Shown: positions 22,247-29,525 of the stretch, piece by piece
Numbering within the stretch: position 1 is the first letter of the stretch
How the letters are laid out: each line of letters begins with the position of its first letter
Origin: Clostridia bacterium
GTDB lineage: Bacteria; Bacillota; Clostridia; Christensenellales; Aristaeellaceae
DNA length: 32,058 bases
NCBI GenBank assembly: GCA_017463245.1
Contig: JAFTPN010000004.1
Coordinates: forward strand, 1 to 32,058
Direction: 5' to 3'
Made by a program: the position numbers and the translations under genes
The notes under the pieces: model-generated
Databases searched by the model: none
What the model was told of the DNA's origin: nothing
The model's input: the letters and a program-made list of their open reading frames with translations, nothing else

Positions 22247-25200
22247 TGGCCGAGGGAATGACCTTTCTCCCCGACGAGAAGGACATTGAGCTTTCCGGCG
22301 GCGTGGGCATTGTGTCCGCACCCATCTCTGCGCTGAAAAGCCTTGCTGCGCCCCGCAAAACCCAGCTGGACGAGGAAAGCTGGCGGGGCCTATTGGCGCT
22401 GTGCCTGCTGGCCGACGCCTGGGGACTGCCCCATGTGCGGGTGAAGACCATCCAGCCCGCATCCTCCGGCTTCGCAGCGGCGGTGCTGGCGGAGCCGGTG
22501 CGGCTGATTTTGTGGGAACAGCAGGTGCTGGGCATTCTGTCCGCACAGGTGGGGGTGATCCCCGCCGCACAGCTGCCCGCGCTGGAATTGCCCCAGCGGG
22601 TCTTCTGGTACGACGGCGCATTCCACGATCCTACGGAAGAACTGAATGAGCGCGACAGGGCGATCCTTCTGCGGCGGCTCAGCGCGCTGAACCAGCAGGG
22701 CGACGCCATGGTGCAGCGCTTTCTGTCTGCGCTGACGCAGGCCGGGCTGAAAACCGCCCAGGCGGTGGCGCATCAGGACGGTGCCGGGCTGGCCAGCCTG
22801 GCGCTGCGGATGAAGGCCATCCTTGGCCAGGTGCCGGGCATTGTGGAGGAACGCTGCACCTATGTGGTGGCGGGCAATCCGCTGTTGCAGGCGCTGGCGC
22901 TGGAAGAGCGCACCGAGGCTGATGCACCCCAGTACGTATATACCTATCACGGTCAGCCCTTTGCCCGCAGCCACAGCGCGGCCTTCTGCGAGGATATTGC
23001 GCAGGAAGGCGTGCCGGAGGCCGTGGCGCGGGATATTCAGATGCTGGAGCGGTATTCTCCCCGCTGGCGGCAGCAGCTGGCCGCTAACGTGAACGCCTGG
23101 CTGGAGCAGCACCGGGACGACCGGGCGCTGCTGCCCGCTGTGCGGATGCTGGCGCAGGAGATCGCCCATCAGGCCGGGGTGCCGCTGCCCATGGAGACCC
23201 TGCACCTGCAATGGCCTTGGTCTGCCGATGGGGTGGCGAAGCTCTTGTGGCAGGAGGCGCTGGGCGCGGACATGGACGAGGGCATGGCGGCGCCCTTTGC
23301 AGACAAGCTGTGCCTGCTGCCCGGTGCCGCCTGGAATGCCCTGGGCGATGCGGTGCTGAGCCGCCTGTGCGTGCTGCAGGGCACCGATACGGAGCCTGCC
23401 AGCGCGGTGATCCCGCCCCTTTCCATGGCGTTGGCCGCCTGCGTGGGCGACAGGCTGGTGATGGAGAGCTTCTCCTTCCGCATGGCGGAGGGCGGCGTGT
23501 GCGCCTCCTTTGCCCTGCGGGGCAAGGAAACCGTGGTGCTGGAGCGCACCTACGCCCCGGAGGACATCCGCTGCCTGAATCCGGAGGAAGCGCCCACCGT
23601 GGCGGTGTGGCCCTGCCTCCCCCTGCCGGAGGAAAGCTGGCGGGCGTATTATGTGTACATCCACGGCGGTACGCTGCGGGCGTCGGCGCTGCAAAAGGGC
23701 GCATGGCGCACCACGGAGGATCGCCTGTTCTCTGTTTTGAAAACCGAGACCTTCCCGGAGATGATCGCCCTGCACGAGGGGGGCAGCAGCCTGGGCGCAT
23801 TGCCCAACATCCTGCCGCCCTGCCGCTCGGCGCAGACCGAGCCTGCCCTTGCCCTGATGGACGTGGGCGCGGCGGGCATCACCCTGGCGCTGCGCCAGGG
23901 CGTGGGGGAGGACATGGTGCGGGTGCCCGGGCTGGTGCGCACCCTGCTGCGGGGCGGCAAGGCGGCCTCTTTGGCTGAGGAATTCCTGCCTGCTGCGCCC
24001 ATTGGCCCCATCCTGCCTGCGGCGGTGGAGCTGTTCAACCTAAAGGACGACCCGCTGCCCCTGGTGGACGGGCATATCCTGATGCCGGAAAACTGCGAGG
24101 CGCTGGCCGGGCGGGATGCCAAGGCCATGCACAGCGCCTGGAAGTGGAGCGTGGACGAAGCCTCCCGCAAGGCGCGGCGGCTGATGCTGCACCAGGCCAT
24201 GCTGACGGCCTCGCTGGCGGCGGTATTGAAGGGCGCACCCTCCATTGCCTGGCGCATCGCCCTGCCTGAAAGCTTGGCGGCGGAAGGCCGGAGGGAACTG
24301 TGGCAGGAGATCACCTCCCTGGCGCCGGTGGTGGCCGAGGAATGCGGTCTGCCCCTGGGAGAGCGAACCATTGCCCATGCGGACGAAAGCATGGCGCTGG
24401 GCGCTTACCTGCGGGGCGAGGGCGGCATCCGCGGCGGCTTTGTGGTGCTGGATGTGGGCAGCAGCGATGCCTCGCTGGCGCTGTGGCTGCGGGGCATGAA
24501 CCGCCCTGCGGTGCGGTGCAGCCTGCCCCTGGGCGTGCAGTCCATGCTGCTGGATGGGCTGCTGCAATCCCCCAGCGTGCTGGAGAGCGACTTTGCCGAC
24601 CTGCAGGACGAAAACGCCCGCCGCAGCATCCTTCTGCTGGCGCAGCAATTGCGCGCTGCTCATGGGCGCAAGGCGGTGGAGAAGTGCCGGTTCCTCTTGG
24701 ATCAATGCCTGCGGGAGCATGGCGCGGCGCTGAGTCGCCACATGGACATCCGTTTCAACCAGGGGCGCACCACGGTGACCCAGGCGCTGGTGCTGCAGGC
24801 CTTTGCGGCCATGCTCTCCATCAGCGGTCTGGCGCAGGAGCAGGTGCGGCGGGATCCCCTTTTGAACGACTATCTCCCGGCTGAAATGACCTATGTGCTG
24901 GCAGGCCGTGGCAGCCAGCTGATGAGCGCCATGCCGGAGCATATCAAGTCCGCTCTGGCACAGTTCGTGCGGCTGGAAATGAGCGGCGACCACCCGGTGC
25001 GCAGCCTGCGCATCCTGCAAAGCGCCGTGCCCAAGGCGGAGGTGGTGCTGGGGCTTGCCCGCCTGACGGAGGTGCATACCACCGCCCCCGCAGCGCCTCA
25101 AAGCCTGCGCGCCAGCTCCCCCTTGCATATGCCGCCGGAGCTGCTCATCATGCGGTTCCTGTCGGCCTTCCGCGGCGTGTTCCCCCAGGCCTGCGAACTG

Positions 25201-25359
25201 CTCTACAGCCATGTGTTTGACGGCTATGGCATGATCACCGCCGAGGGGGAGCGTGCCATCCGCAGCGCAGCGGCGCGGCACTTTGCCTCCGGTACTGAGC
25301 CCGAGGCTGCCCTGGCGGCCTGCCTGGGCGAATTGCGGCAGATCGCCCAAACCGAATAA
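22246..25359 (+). CDS. Uncharacterised large protein with candidate actin/Hsp70-like ATPase region
   Basis: 1,037 residues from ATG 22246 (GTG 22243 is an in-frame alternative), with an excellent SD AAAGGAGGTG at 22231-22240. Residues 1 to about 530 match nothing I know and include helical segments. The second half has three motifs in the ASKHA (actin/Hsp70/sugar kinase) order: phosphate-1-like LALMDVGAAGITLALRQ at about 535-552, phosphate-2-like FVVLDVGSSDASLALWL at about 732-748, and adenosine-like YVLAGRGSQL at about 883-892. LPLGERTIAHADESMALGAY just before phosphate 2 resembles the connecting helix region. There is no membrane segment. The size and layout recall SrfB-like large ATPases, but I cannot claim membership. 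It is translationally coupled to the tubulin-like gene; yitT-like follows 18 nt later. Confidence 0.6.
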   Translation: MAEGMTFLPDEKDIELSGGVGIVSAPISALKSLAAPRKTQLDEESWRGLLALCLLADAWGLPHVRVKTIQPASSGFAAAVLAEPVRLILWEQQVLGILSAQVGVIPAAQLPALELPQRVFWYDGAFHDPTEELNERDRAILLRRLSALNQQGDAMVQRFLSALTQAGLKTAQAVAHQDGAGLASLALRMKAILGQVPGIVEERCTYVVAGNPLLQALALEERTEADAPQYVYTYHGQPFARSHSAAFCEDIAQEGVPEAVARDIQMLERYSPRWRQQLAANVNAWLEQHRDDRALLPAVRMLAQEIAHQAGVPLPMETLHLQWPWSADGVAKLLWQEALGADMDEGMAAPFADKLCLLPGAAWNALGDAVLSRLCVLQGTDTEPASAVIPPLSMALAACVGDRLVMESFSFRMAEGGVCASFALRGKETVVLERTYAPEDIRCLNPEEAPTVAVWPCLPLPEESWRAYYVYIHGGTLRASALQKGAWRTTEDRLFSVLKTETFPEMIALHEGGSSLGALPNILPPCRSAQTEPALALMDVGAAGITLALRQGVGEDMVRVPGLVRTLLRGGKAASLAEEFLPAAPIGPILPAAVELFNLKDDPLPLVDGHILMPENCEALAGRDAKAMHSAWKWSVDEASRKARRLMLHQAMLTASLAAVLKGAPSIAWRIALPESLAAEGRRELWQEITSLAPVVAEECGLPLGERTIAHADESMALGAYLRGEGGIRGGFVVLDVGSSDASLALWLRGMNRPAVRCSLPLGVQSMLLDGLLQSPSVLESDFADLQDENARRSILLLAQQLRAAHGRKAVEKCRFLLDQCLREHGAALSRHMDIRFNQGRTTVTQALVLQAFAAMLSISGLAQEQVRRDPLLNDYLPAEMTYVLAGRGSQLMSAMPEHIKSALAQFVRLEMSGDHPVRSLRILQSAVPKAEVVLGLARLTEVHTTAPAAPQSLRASSPLHMPPELLIMRFLSAFRGVFPQACELLYSHVFDGYGMITAEGERAIRSAAARHFASGTEPEAALAACLGELRQIAQTE

Positions 25360-25377
25360 GAAAGGTCGGCATCAACC

Positions 25378-26238
25378 ATGAAGCAGGAAGTACAAAAGCA
25401 GCTGAAGGAATGGCTGCTGATGACGCTGGGTACGCTGCTGCTGGCGGCGGGCGTGTATTTCTTCAAGTTCCCCAACAATTTCTCCACCGGCGGCGTCAGC
25501 GGCATTTCGGTGATACTGGGTCATTATTTCCCCGCCATCACCCCCGGCGACTTCGTGATGGTGATCAACGTGGCGCTGCTGATCGTGGGCTTTGCGGTGT
25601 TTGGCCGCAGCTTTGGCGTGCGTACCTGCTATTGCAGCCTGCTGATGAGCGGCTTCATCTGGGTGATGGAGCGGATGTGCCCCCTTGCCCAGCCCATGAC
25701 CAGCCAGCCCCTGGTGGAGCTGATCTTCGCGGTGGGGCTGCCGGCGGTGGGCTCGGCCATATTGTTCAACATGGACGCATCCTCCGGCGGCACGGACATT
25801 GTGGCCATGGTGCTGCGCAAGTTCACCAGCCTGGACATCGGCAAGGCGCTGATGCTTTCCGACTGCGTCATCACCCTGATGGCCTGCGTGGCCTTCGGCA
25901 TGGAGACCGGTCTGTTCTCGGTGCTGGGTCTGTTGATCAAGAGCGTGCTGGTGGACATGGTGCTGGAGAACATCAATGTGCACAAGTATTTCCACATCAT
26001 CACCGCCAACCCCAAGCCCATTGAGAAGTACATCACCAACGAGCTGCACCGCGGCGCCACCGAAATGAAGGGCGAGGGCGCCTACACCCATCAGGGGCGC
26101 ACCGTGCTGCTCACCGTGATGAACCGCCGCGAGGCCATTATGCTCCGCAAATATGTGAAGCAGGTGGATCCCAGCGCGTTTTTGCTGATCATGAACACGG
26201 GCGAGATCATCGGCAAGGGCTTCCGCGGAACCAACTGA
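25378..26238 (+). CDS. YitT family membrane protein (DUF161/DUF2179)
   Basis: 286 residues. About five to six membrane segments lie in residues 10-195 (LLMTLGTLLLAAGVYFF, FVMVINVALLIVGFAVFG, LIFAVGLPAVGSAILF, CVITLMACVAFGM). Family motifs are FPNNFSTGGVSGISVIL and NMDASSGGTDIVAMVLRKF. The cytoplasmic C-terminal DUF2179 domain is KYFHIITANPKPIEKYI through VLLTVMNRREAIMLRKYV to DPSAFLLIMNTGEIIGKGF. YitT proteins are very common in Firmicutes; transport of an organic solute has been suggested but the substrate is not known in general. The ribosome site is weak (AAAGG), which fits coupling to the gene 18 nt upstream. TrmH follows after 16 nt. Confidence 0.92.
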   Translation: MKQEVQKQLKEWLLMTLGTLLLAAGVYFFKFPNNFSTGGVSGISVILGHYFPAITPGDFVMVINVALLIVGFAVFGRSFGVRTCYCSLLMSGFIWVMERMCPLAQPMTSQPLVELIFAVGLPAVGSAILFNMDASSGGTDIVAMVLRKFTSLDIGKALMLSDCVITLMACVAFGMETGLFSVLGLLIKSVLVDMVLENINVHKYFHIITANPKPIEKYITNELHRGATEMKGEGAYTHQGRTVLLTVMNRREAIMLRKYVKQVDPSAFLLIMNTGEIIGKGFRGTN

Positions 26239-26254
26239 TGCAAGGAGAAAGCGT

Positions 26255-27016
26255 ATGGAACGCATAACCAGTTTGAAAAACCCCAGGGTGCAGCTGTGGA
26301 AATCCCTGAAGGATCGCAAAGGCCGCCGGGAGACGGGCTGCTTTATGGCAGAAGGCCGCAAGATGGTGGAAGAGGCGCTGACCTCCGGCTTCCAGGTGGA
26401 GGCCGTGCTGGTGGATGAAGCCCGCCTGGGAGAATTCACCCTGCCGGAGGGAATTTCCGCCTACGCCCTGCCGGAAAACGTGCTGGCCGCCGTGTGCGAC
26501 ACCAAAACGCCCCAGGGCATTGCCGCCGTGGTGCAGGTGCAGCGCAGCGCACAGATCGGCCGCCGGGTGGTGGCGCTGGATGGCGTGCAGGATCCGGGCA
26601 ATGTGGGCACCATCATCCGCACGGCGGACGCCGCCGGGCTGGAGGGGATCATCCTCTCCGAGCAATGCGCGGATGTGTTCAGCCCCAAAACCCTGCGGGC
26701 GACCATGGGCAGCATTTTCCGCATGCCCATGGTGGTGACGAGCGACCTGCCGGGCTGCCTCACCGAATTGCGGGCGGAGGGCTACAGCATCATTTCCTCC
26801 CAGCTGGACGGGGAGCCCTTCTACCAGCGCAGCCCCGTGGGGGAGAAGTTCTGCCTGATCATCGGCAACGAGGGCAACGGCATCTCCGACGAGGTGAAGG
26901 CCACCGCCACCCACCGGGTGAAGCTGCCCATGCGCGGCGGCGCGGAATCCCTGAACGCGGCCATCGCGGCGGGGATCATGATGTATGATTTGATGAAGGA
27001 TGTTTCCGATGTTTGA
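26255..27016 (+). CDS. TrmH/SpoU family rRNA 2'-O-methyltransferase
   Basis: 253 residues. The N-terminal substrate-binding domain (about 1-95) has ITSLKNPRVQLWKSL and CFMAEGRKMVEEAL, as in RlmB/TsnR-type proteins. The SPOUT domain has motif 1 DGVQDPGNVGTIIRTADAAG, motif 2 CLIIGNEGNGIS and motif 3 VKLPMRGGAESLNAAIAAGI, which forms the knotted SAM site. It transfers a methyl group from SAM to a ribose 2'-OH, most likely in 23S rRNA. In many Firmicutes this type (YsgA-like) lies near pheST, which is not the case here. SD AAGGAG lies 6-7 nt before the ATG. Its stop overlaps the start of the GNAT gene. Confidence 0.92.
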   Translation: MERITSLKNPRVQLWKSLKDRKGRRETGCFMAEGRKMVEEALTSGFQVEAVLVDEARLGEFTLPEGISAYALPENVLAAVCDTKTPQGIAAVVQVQRSAQIGRRVVALDGVQDPGNVGTIIRTADAAGLEGIILSEQCADVFSPKTLRATMGSIFRMPMVVTSDLPGCLTELRAEGYSIISSQLDGEPFYQRSPVGEKFCLIIGNEGNGISDEVKATATHRVKLPMRGGAESLNAAIAAGIMMYDLMKDVSDV

Positions 27017-27452
27017 CGAGAAGTTTTTTTATATCATAGGAGATGAAATCGAACTCCATTTGATTGATACCTATGAAGGAAAGCAAGAAAGCTTGCCGTT
27101 TTATTGGTGGAATATCGTTTTGAAGTCAGAACAGGTTGCAGTAGGAAAAATCAGCCTTCGACTTGGACATAACATTCATTCATATTATGATGGAAATATT
27201 GGTTATGAGGTTGATGAAGCCTATCGGGGACATCATTATGCTTTGTCAGCTTGTCAACTCGTGTTGGAAGTTGCAAAGCACCATCAGATGGAGAAGATAT
27301 ATTTGACCTGTGATTATGACAATGCGGCTTCCTATAAGACGATCGAGAAGCTGGGAGCAAAATTGATCGAAGAAGTGATGCCGCCGGAAAACTGGCTGTA
27401 TTACTTCGATGGCGTGAAGAAACACAAAATATATGAATTGCTGCTTGGCTGA
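27009..27452 (+). CDS. GNAT family N-acetyltransferase, compositionally foreign
   Basis: 147 residues from ATG 27009 (AAGGA at 26996-27000 is 8 nt away; the in-frame ATG at 27000 is inside that ribosome site). The acetyl-CoA loop region is IGYEVDEAYRGHHYALSACQ, with the R-G-x-x-x-A pattern. A typical GNAT C-terminal part follows: KIYLTCDYDNAASYKTIEKL. The acceptor substrate is unknown. Base composition differs sharply from neighbours: bases 27061-27120 hold 22 G+C of 60, whereas 26881-26940 hold 43 of 60. It overlaps the methyltransferase stop by 8 nt and is followed by palindromic element B. Recent acquisition is a reasonable inference. Confidence 0.88.
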   Translation: MFDEKFFYIIGDEIELHLIDTYEGKQESLPFYWWNIVLKSEQVAVGKISLRLGHNIHSYYDGNIGYEVDEAYRGHHYALSACQLVLEVAKHHQMEKIYLTCDYDNAASYKTIEKLGAKLIEEVMPPENWLYYFDGVKKHKIYELLLG

Positions 27453-27463
27453 CATGGCTCTGT

Positions 27464-27598
27464 ATGCAGCTTTCCACCTCATCAGTCGCCTTTCGGCGAC
27501 AGCTTCCCCTCAAGGGGAAGCCATGACGCATGGCCGCGGAATAAGCCTTCCCCTTGAGGGGAAGGTGGCCGAAGGCCGGATGAGGTGGAAAGCTGCAT
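27464..27598. repeat. Composite palindromic element B with 20-bp perfect terminal inverted repeats (MITE/REP-like)
   Basis: The arms 27464-27483 and 27579-27598 are exact reverse complements over 20 bp. Inside are four hairpins: GTCGCC-TTTC-GGCGAC, TTCCCCTCAAGGGGAA, TTCCCCTTGAGGGGAA and GGCC-GAA-GGCC. The two middle ones are also inverted copies of each other, so the whole 135 bp is a nested palindrome. It is non-coding. It shares its plan with element A at 14858-14966. No target duplication is evident at the ends. Confidence 0.85.
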
Positions 27599-27620
27599 TT
27601 CTCACCTTCTTGGCAAATAA

Positions 27621-27658
27621 AAACCCTCCGTATGACGCAAATCTCATGCGGAGGGTTT
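27621..27658 (-). terminator. Terminator of the glycosyltransferase pair
   Basis: A 14-bp stem (27621-27634 with 27645-27658, one G-T pair) around a 10-nt loop. On the minus strand it is followed by TTATTTG, extending the T-run, and it lies 3 nt past the stop codon at 27662. Confidence 0.85.
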
Positions 27659-27661
27659 CGT

Positions 27662-28597
27662 TTACCCAAATATCATCTGCCCCAGCCGTGTCACCCGGCT
27701 CTGCATGGTGCAGCCCAGCTTCTGCACGGCCAGCACCCGGCGCAGCTTGGGCATCTTTTCGGTGGCCAGATATGCGTCAATGATGCACCCTGCCTTCTGG
27801 GGCAGCGCCTCGCCATAGGCATCGCGGAAGGCGCGGGTGTGGGTGTAGGTCAGGGCGATGCGCGCCTTGCCCTTCTCCCATTGCGACAGCGCCTTCGCAC
27901 CGCGCTGCATCTGCGTCTGCTGGCTGGCGCCCATCACGTTCACGCCGTGCTGGCGGTAGTTCACCAGCGGGGCATCCACAAAGATGATCTGCCCGAAGGC
28001 CGCTGCCGTCAGCGCAATGAACCAGTCGTGCATGTGCATTTGGCCGGGGTCGCCGTGCTGCACCACCAGGCGGCGCAGGGCGGCGTTCATCAGCAGGGTG
28101 CAGCCGGTGACGTTGTTCTGCACCAGCAGCCGGGGAAGGGTGACCGCCGTTTTGTCCCAGCCCTGGTGGGCAAAGAAGCTCTCCTGCAGGGTGTGGCCAT
28201 CCGCATCCACCAGCCGGGCATCGGAGTGCACCAGCAGGGGTGTGTCAGCGCCATAGCGAGCCTCGGCCTGCTCCATGGCGGCGCGGCAGCGGGAGAGGCG
28301 GTCGGCAGCCCACACATCGTCCTGATCGCACAGGGCAGCGTAGTCGGCGGTAGACTGCTGCATCAGGCTGAGGAAATTACCAATGGCACCGTAGTGACGG
28401 CCGTTGTCAGCCGCCAAGCAAAAGCGACTGTCAGCGCAGGCTGCTTGCAGCAGGGCAGGGGTGCCGTCGGTGGAGCCGTCGTCCTGCATCAATACGGAGA
28501 AGCTGGGGTCGTCCTGATTTCGCAGGGAGGCCAGCTGCTGGGGGAGGAACCGCTCCCCGTTGTAGCAGGCCATCAGCACTTGGATGGTCTTCACCAT
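27662..28597 (-). CDS. Family 2 glycosyltransferase
   Basis: 311 residues from ATG at 28597, beginning MVKTIQVLMACYNGERFLPQ. GT-A motifs: MQDDGSTDGT (nucleotide-binding aspartates), YAALCDQDDVW (the DxD-type metal site; CDQDDVW is common in rhamnosyl- and capsule transferases) and MHMHDWFIALTAA (acceptor side). No membrane segments are predicted. It transfers a sugar from a nucleotide donor to a growing surface glycan; donor and acceptor are unknown. It overlaps the upstream glycosyltransferase gene by 7 nt and has only a weak ribosome site, so coupled translation is likely. Confidence 0.85.
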   Translation of the reverse strand: MVKTIQVLMACYNGERFLPQQLASLRNQDDPSFSVLMQDDGSTDGTPALLQAACADSRFCLAADNGRHYGAIGNFLSLMQQSTADYAALCDQDDVWAADRLSRCRAAMEQAEARYGADTPLLVHSDARLVDADGHTLQESFFAHQGWDKTAVTLPRLLVQNNVTGCTLLMNAALRRLVVQHGDPGQMHMHDWFIALTAAAFGQIIFVDAPLVNYRQHGVNVMGASQQTQMQRGAKALSQWEKGKARIALTYTHTRAFRDAYGEALPQKAGCIIDAYLATEKMPKLRRVLAVQKLGCTMQSRVTRLGQMIFG

Positions 28598-29361
28598 TTC
28601 CAGCCCCATTTCATAAAGAATTTGAAAATGGACACGATCTGGCGCATATTCCCCTTGAAGGTGCGGGTGTTCTCCCGCGCCCAGGCGTGGGTGATGCACA
28701 TCTCCGGGTGGTACACAATGGGGCCAATGGCCATGGCACGGCGGCTCAGGTCGGAATCCTCCTGGTAGAGGAAGAACCGGGGATCAAAGCCCTTGAGCTG
28801 GCGGAACACGCTGGTGCGGATCATCAGGAAGCAGCCCGTGGCAAAGCCCACGGAGATAGGCGTGGCCACATCCTGATCCGCCAGGGTGAACTCCCGCCGC
28901 CAGCGGCGGAAGCATCCGCCCAGCTTTTCCAGCCTGCCGCCCAGCAGGTATTTGATGGTGGGCTGCATCTTGGGAAGGAACTGCTCGGTGCCGTCGGCGT
29001 TGAACACGCGGGGCGTGAGGATGGCGATCTCCGGGTGGGCGTCCATGTAGGCGACCATGCGGGAGATCAAGTCAGGCGGGAAGGTGACATCCGGGTTCAC
29101 CATCAGGTGATAGCGGCTTTTCAGCAGGGGCAGCGCCACATTGTTGGCACGGCCGAAGCCCAGGTTGCTGCTCTGGGGCAGGATGTGCGCGCCGGGGCAT
29201 TGCCAGCGGATGCGCTCGGCCATGGTGTCCTCGGGGGAATTGTCGACGATATACAGGTCAATGGGCAGGTCGGAATCCTGCAAACATTGCACGGTGTTCA
29301 GCACGTCATTGGGCGCGTGATACAGCACGATGCACGCAGATACCTTGGGATCAGTCAGCAT
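28591..29361 (-). CDS. Family 2 glycosyltransferase, WbbL/rhamnosyltransferase-like
   Basis: 256 residues. The GT-A core shows SACIVLYHAPNDVLNTVQCL, LYIVDNSPED, SSNLGFGRANNVA, LMVNPDVTFPPDL (DxD equivalent) and GFATGCFLMIRTSVFRQLKG followed by FDPRFFLYQEDSDLSRR. This set is typical of WbbL-like rhamnosyl- or related transferases. No membrane segment is present, though the basic aromatic C-terminus (IFKFFMKWGWKW) could lie on the membrane. GGAGG (29371-29367) is 5 nt before the ATG and the promoter is at 29394-29422. It is the first gene of a two-gene unit. Confidence 0.85.
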   Translation of the reverse strand: MLTDPKVSACIVLYHAPNDVLNTVQCLQDSDLPIDLYIVDNSPEDTMAERIRWQCPGAHILPQSSNLGFGRANNVALPLLKSRYHLMVNPDVTFPPDLISRMVAYMDAHPEIAILTPRVFNADGTEQFLPKMQPTIKYLLGGRLEKLGGCFRRWRREFTLADQDVATPISVGFATGCFLMIRTSVFRQLKGFDPRFFLYQEDSDLSRRAMAIGPIVYHPEMCITHAWARENTRTFKGNMRQIVSIFKFFMKWGWKW

Positions 29362-29393
29362 AAGCGCCTCCTGCTTTGGTGTTCTTACCTCCT

Positions 29394-29422
29394 ATTTTAC
29401 CCTGCATAGCGGCATTTGTCCA
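29394..29422 (-). promoter_or_regulatory. Predicted promoter of the glycosyltransferase pair
   Basis: On the minus strand: TGGACA (29422-29417), 17-nt spacer, TAAAAT (29399-29394). Confidence 0.7.
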
Positions 29423-29430
29423 GAAAAGTG

Positions 29431-29459
29431 TGGCAATTTGCAGGAATCAATGGTATACT
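29431..29459 (+). promoter_or_regulatory. Possible promoter of the NYN/OST-HTH operon
   Basis: TATACT (29454-29459) is a good -10 box. The best -35 at 17 nt is the poor TGGCAA (29431-29436). A second TATACT starts at 29468. It is divergent from the glycosyltransferase promoter. Confidence 0.4.
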
Positions 29460-29481
29460 TACGTCATATACTGGAGGTGGA

Positions 29482-29499
29482 ATGCCTTTGCAGTATTGA
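29482..29499 (+). CDS. Five-codon mini-ORF (MPLQY) with strong ribosome site
   Basis: ATG-CCT-TTG-CAG-TAT-TGA, preceded by TGGAGGTGG with GGAGG at 29473-29477, 4 nt before the ATG. It ends 26 nt ahead of the TTG start of the NYN gene. It may be a leader peptide or a chance match; the ribosome site is better than that of the main gene. Confidence 0.3.
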   Translation: MPLQY

Positions 29500-29525
29500 T
29501 TTTACCGTATAGAAAGAGGTTCCCA

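Noticed and set aside
27464-27598. Insertion sequence
   Set aside because: It is only 135 bp, has no transposase frame and no visible target duplication; a non-autonomous palindromic element fits better.
29376-29525. N-terminal extension of the NYN protein in the same open frame
   Set aside because: It runs through the promoter and the mini-ORF, has no ribosome site at its ATG and shows no conserved features; TTG 29526 precedes the conserved KFAIFVDLEN.
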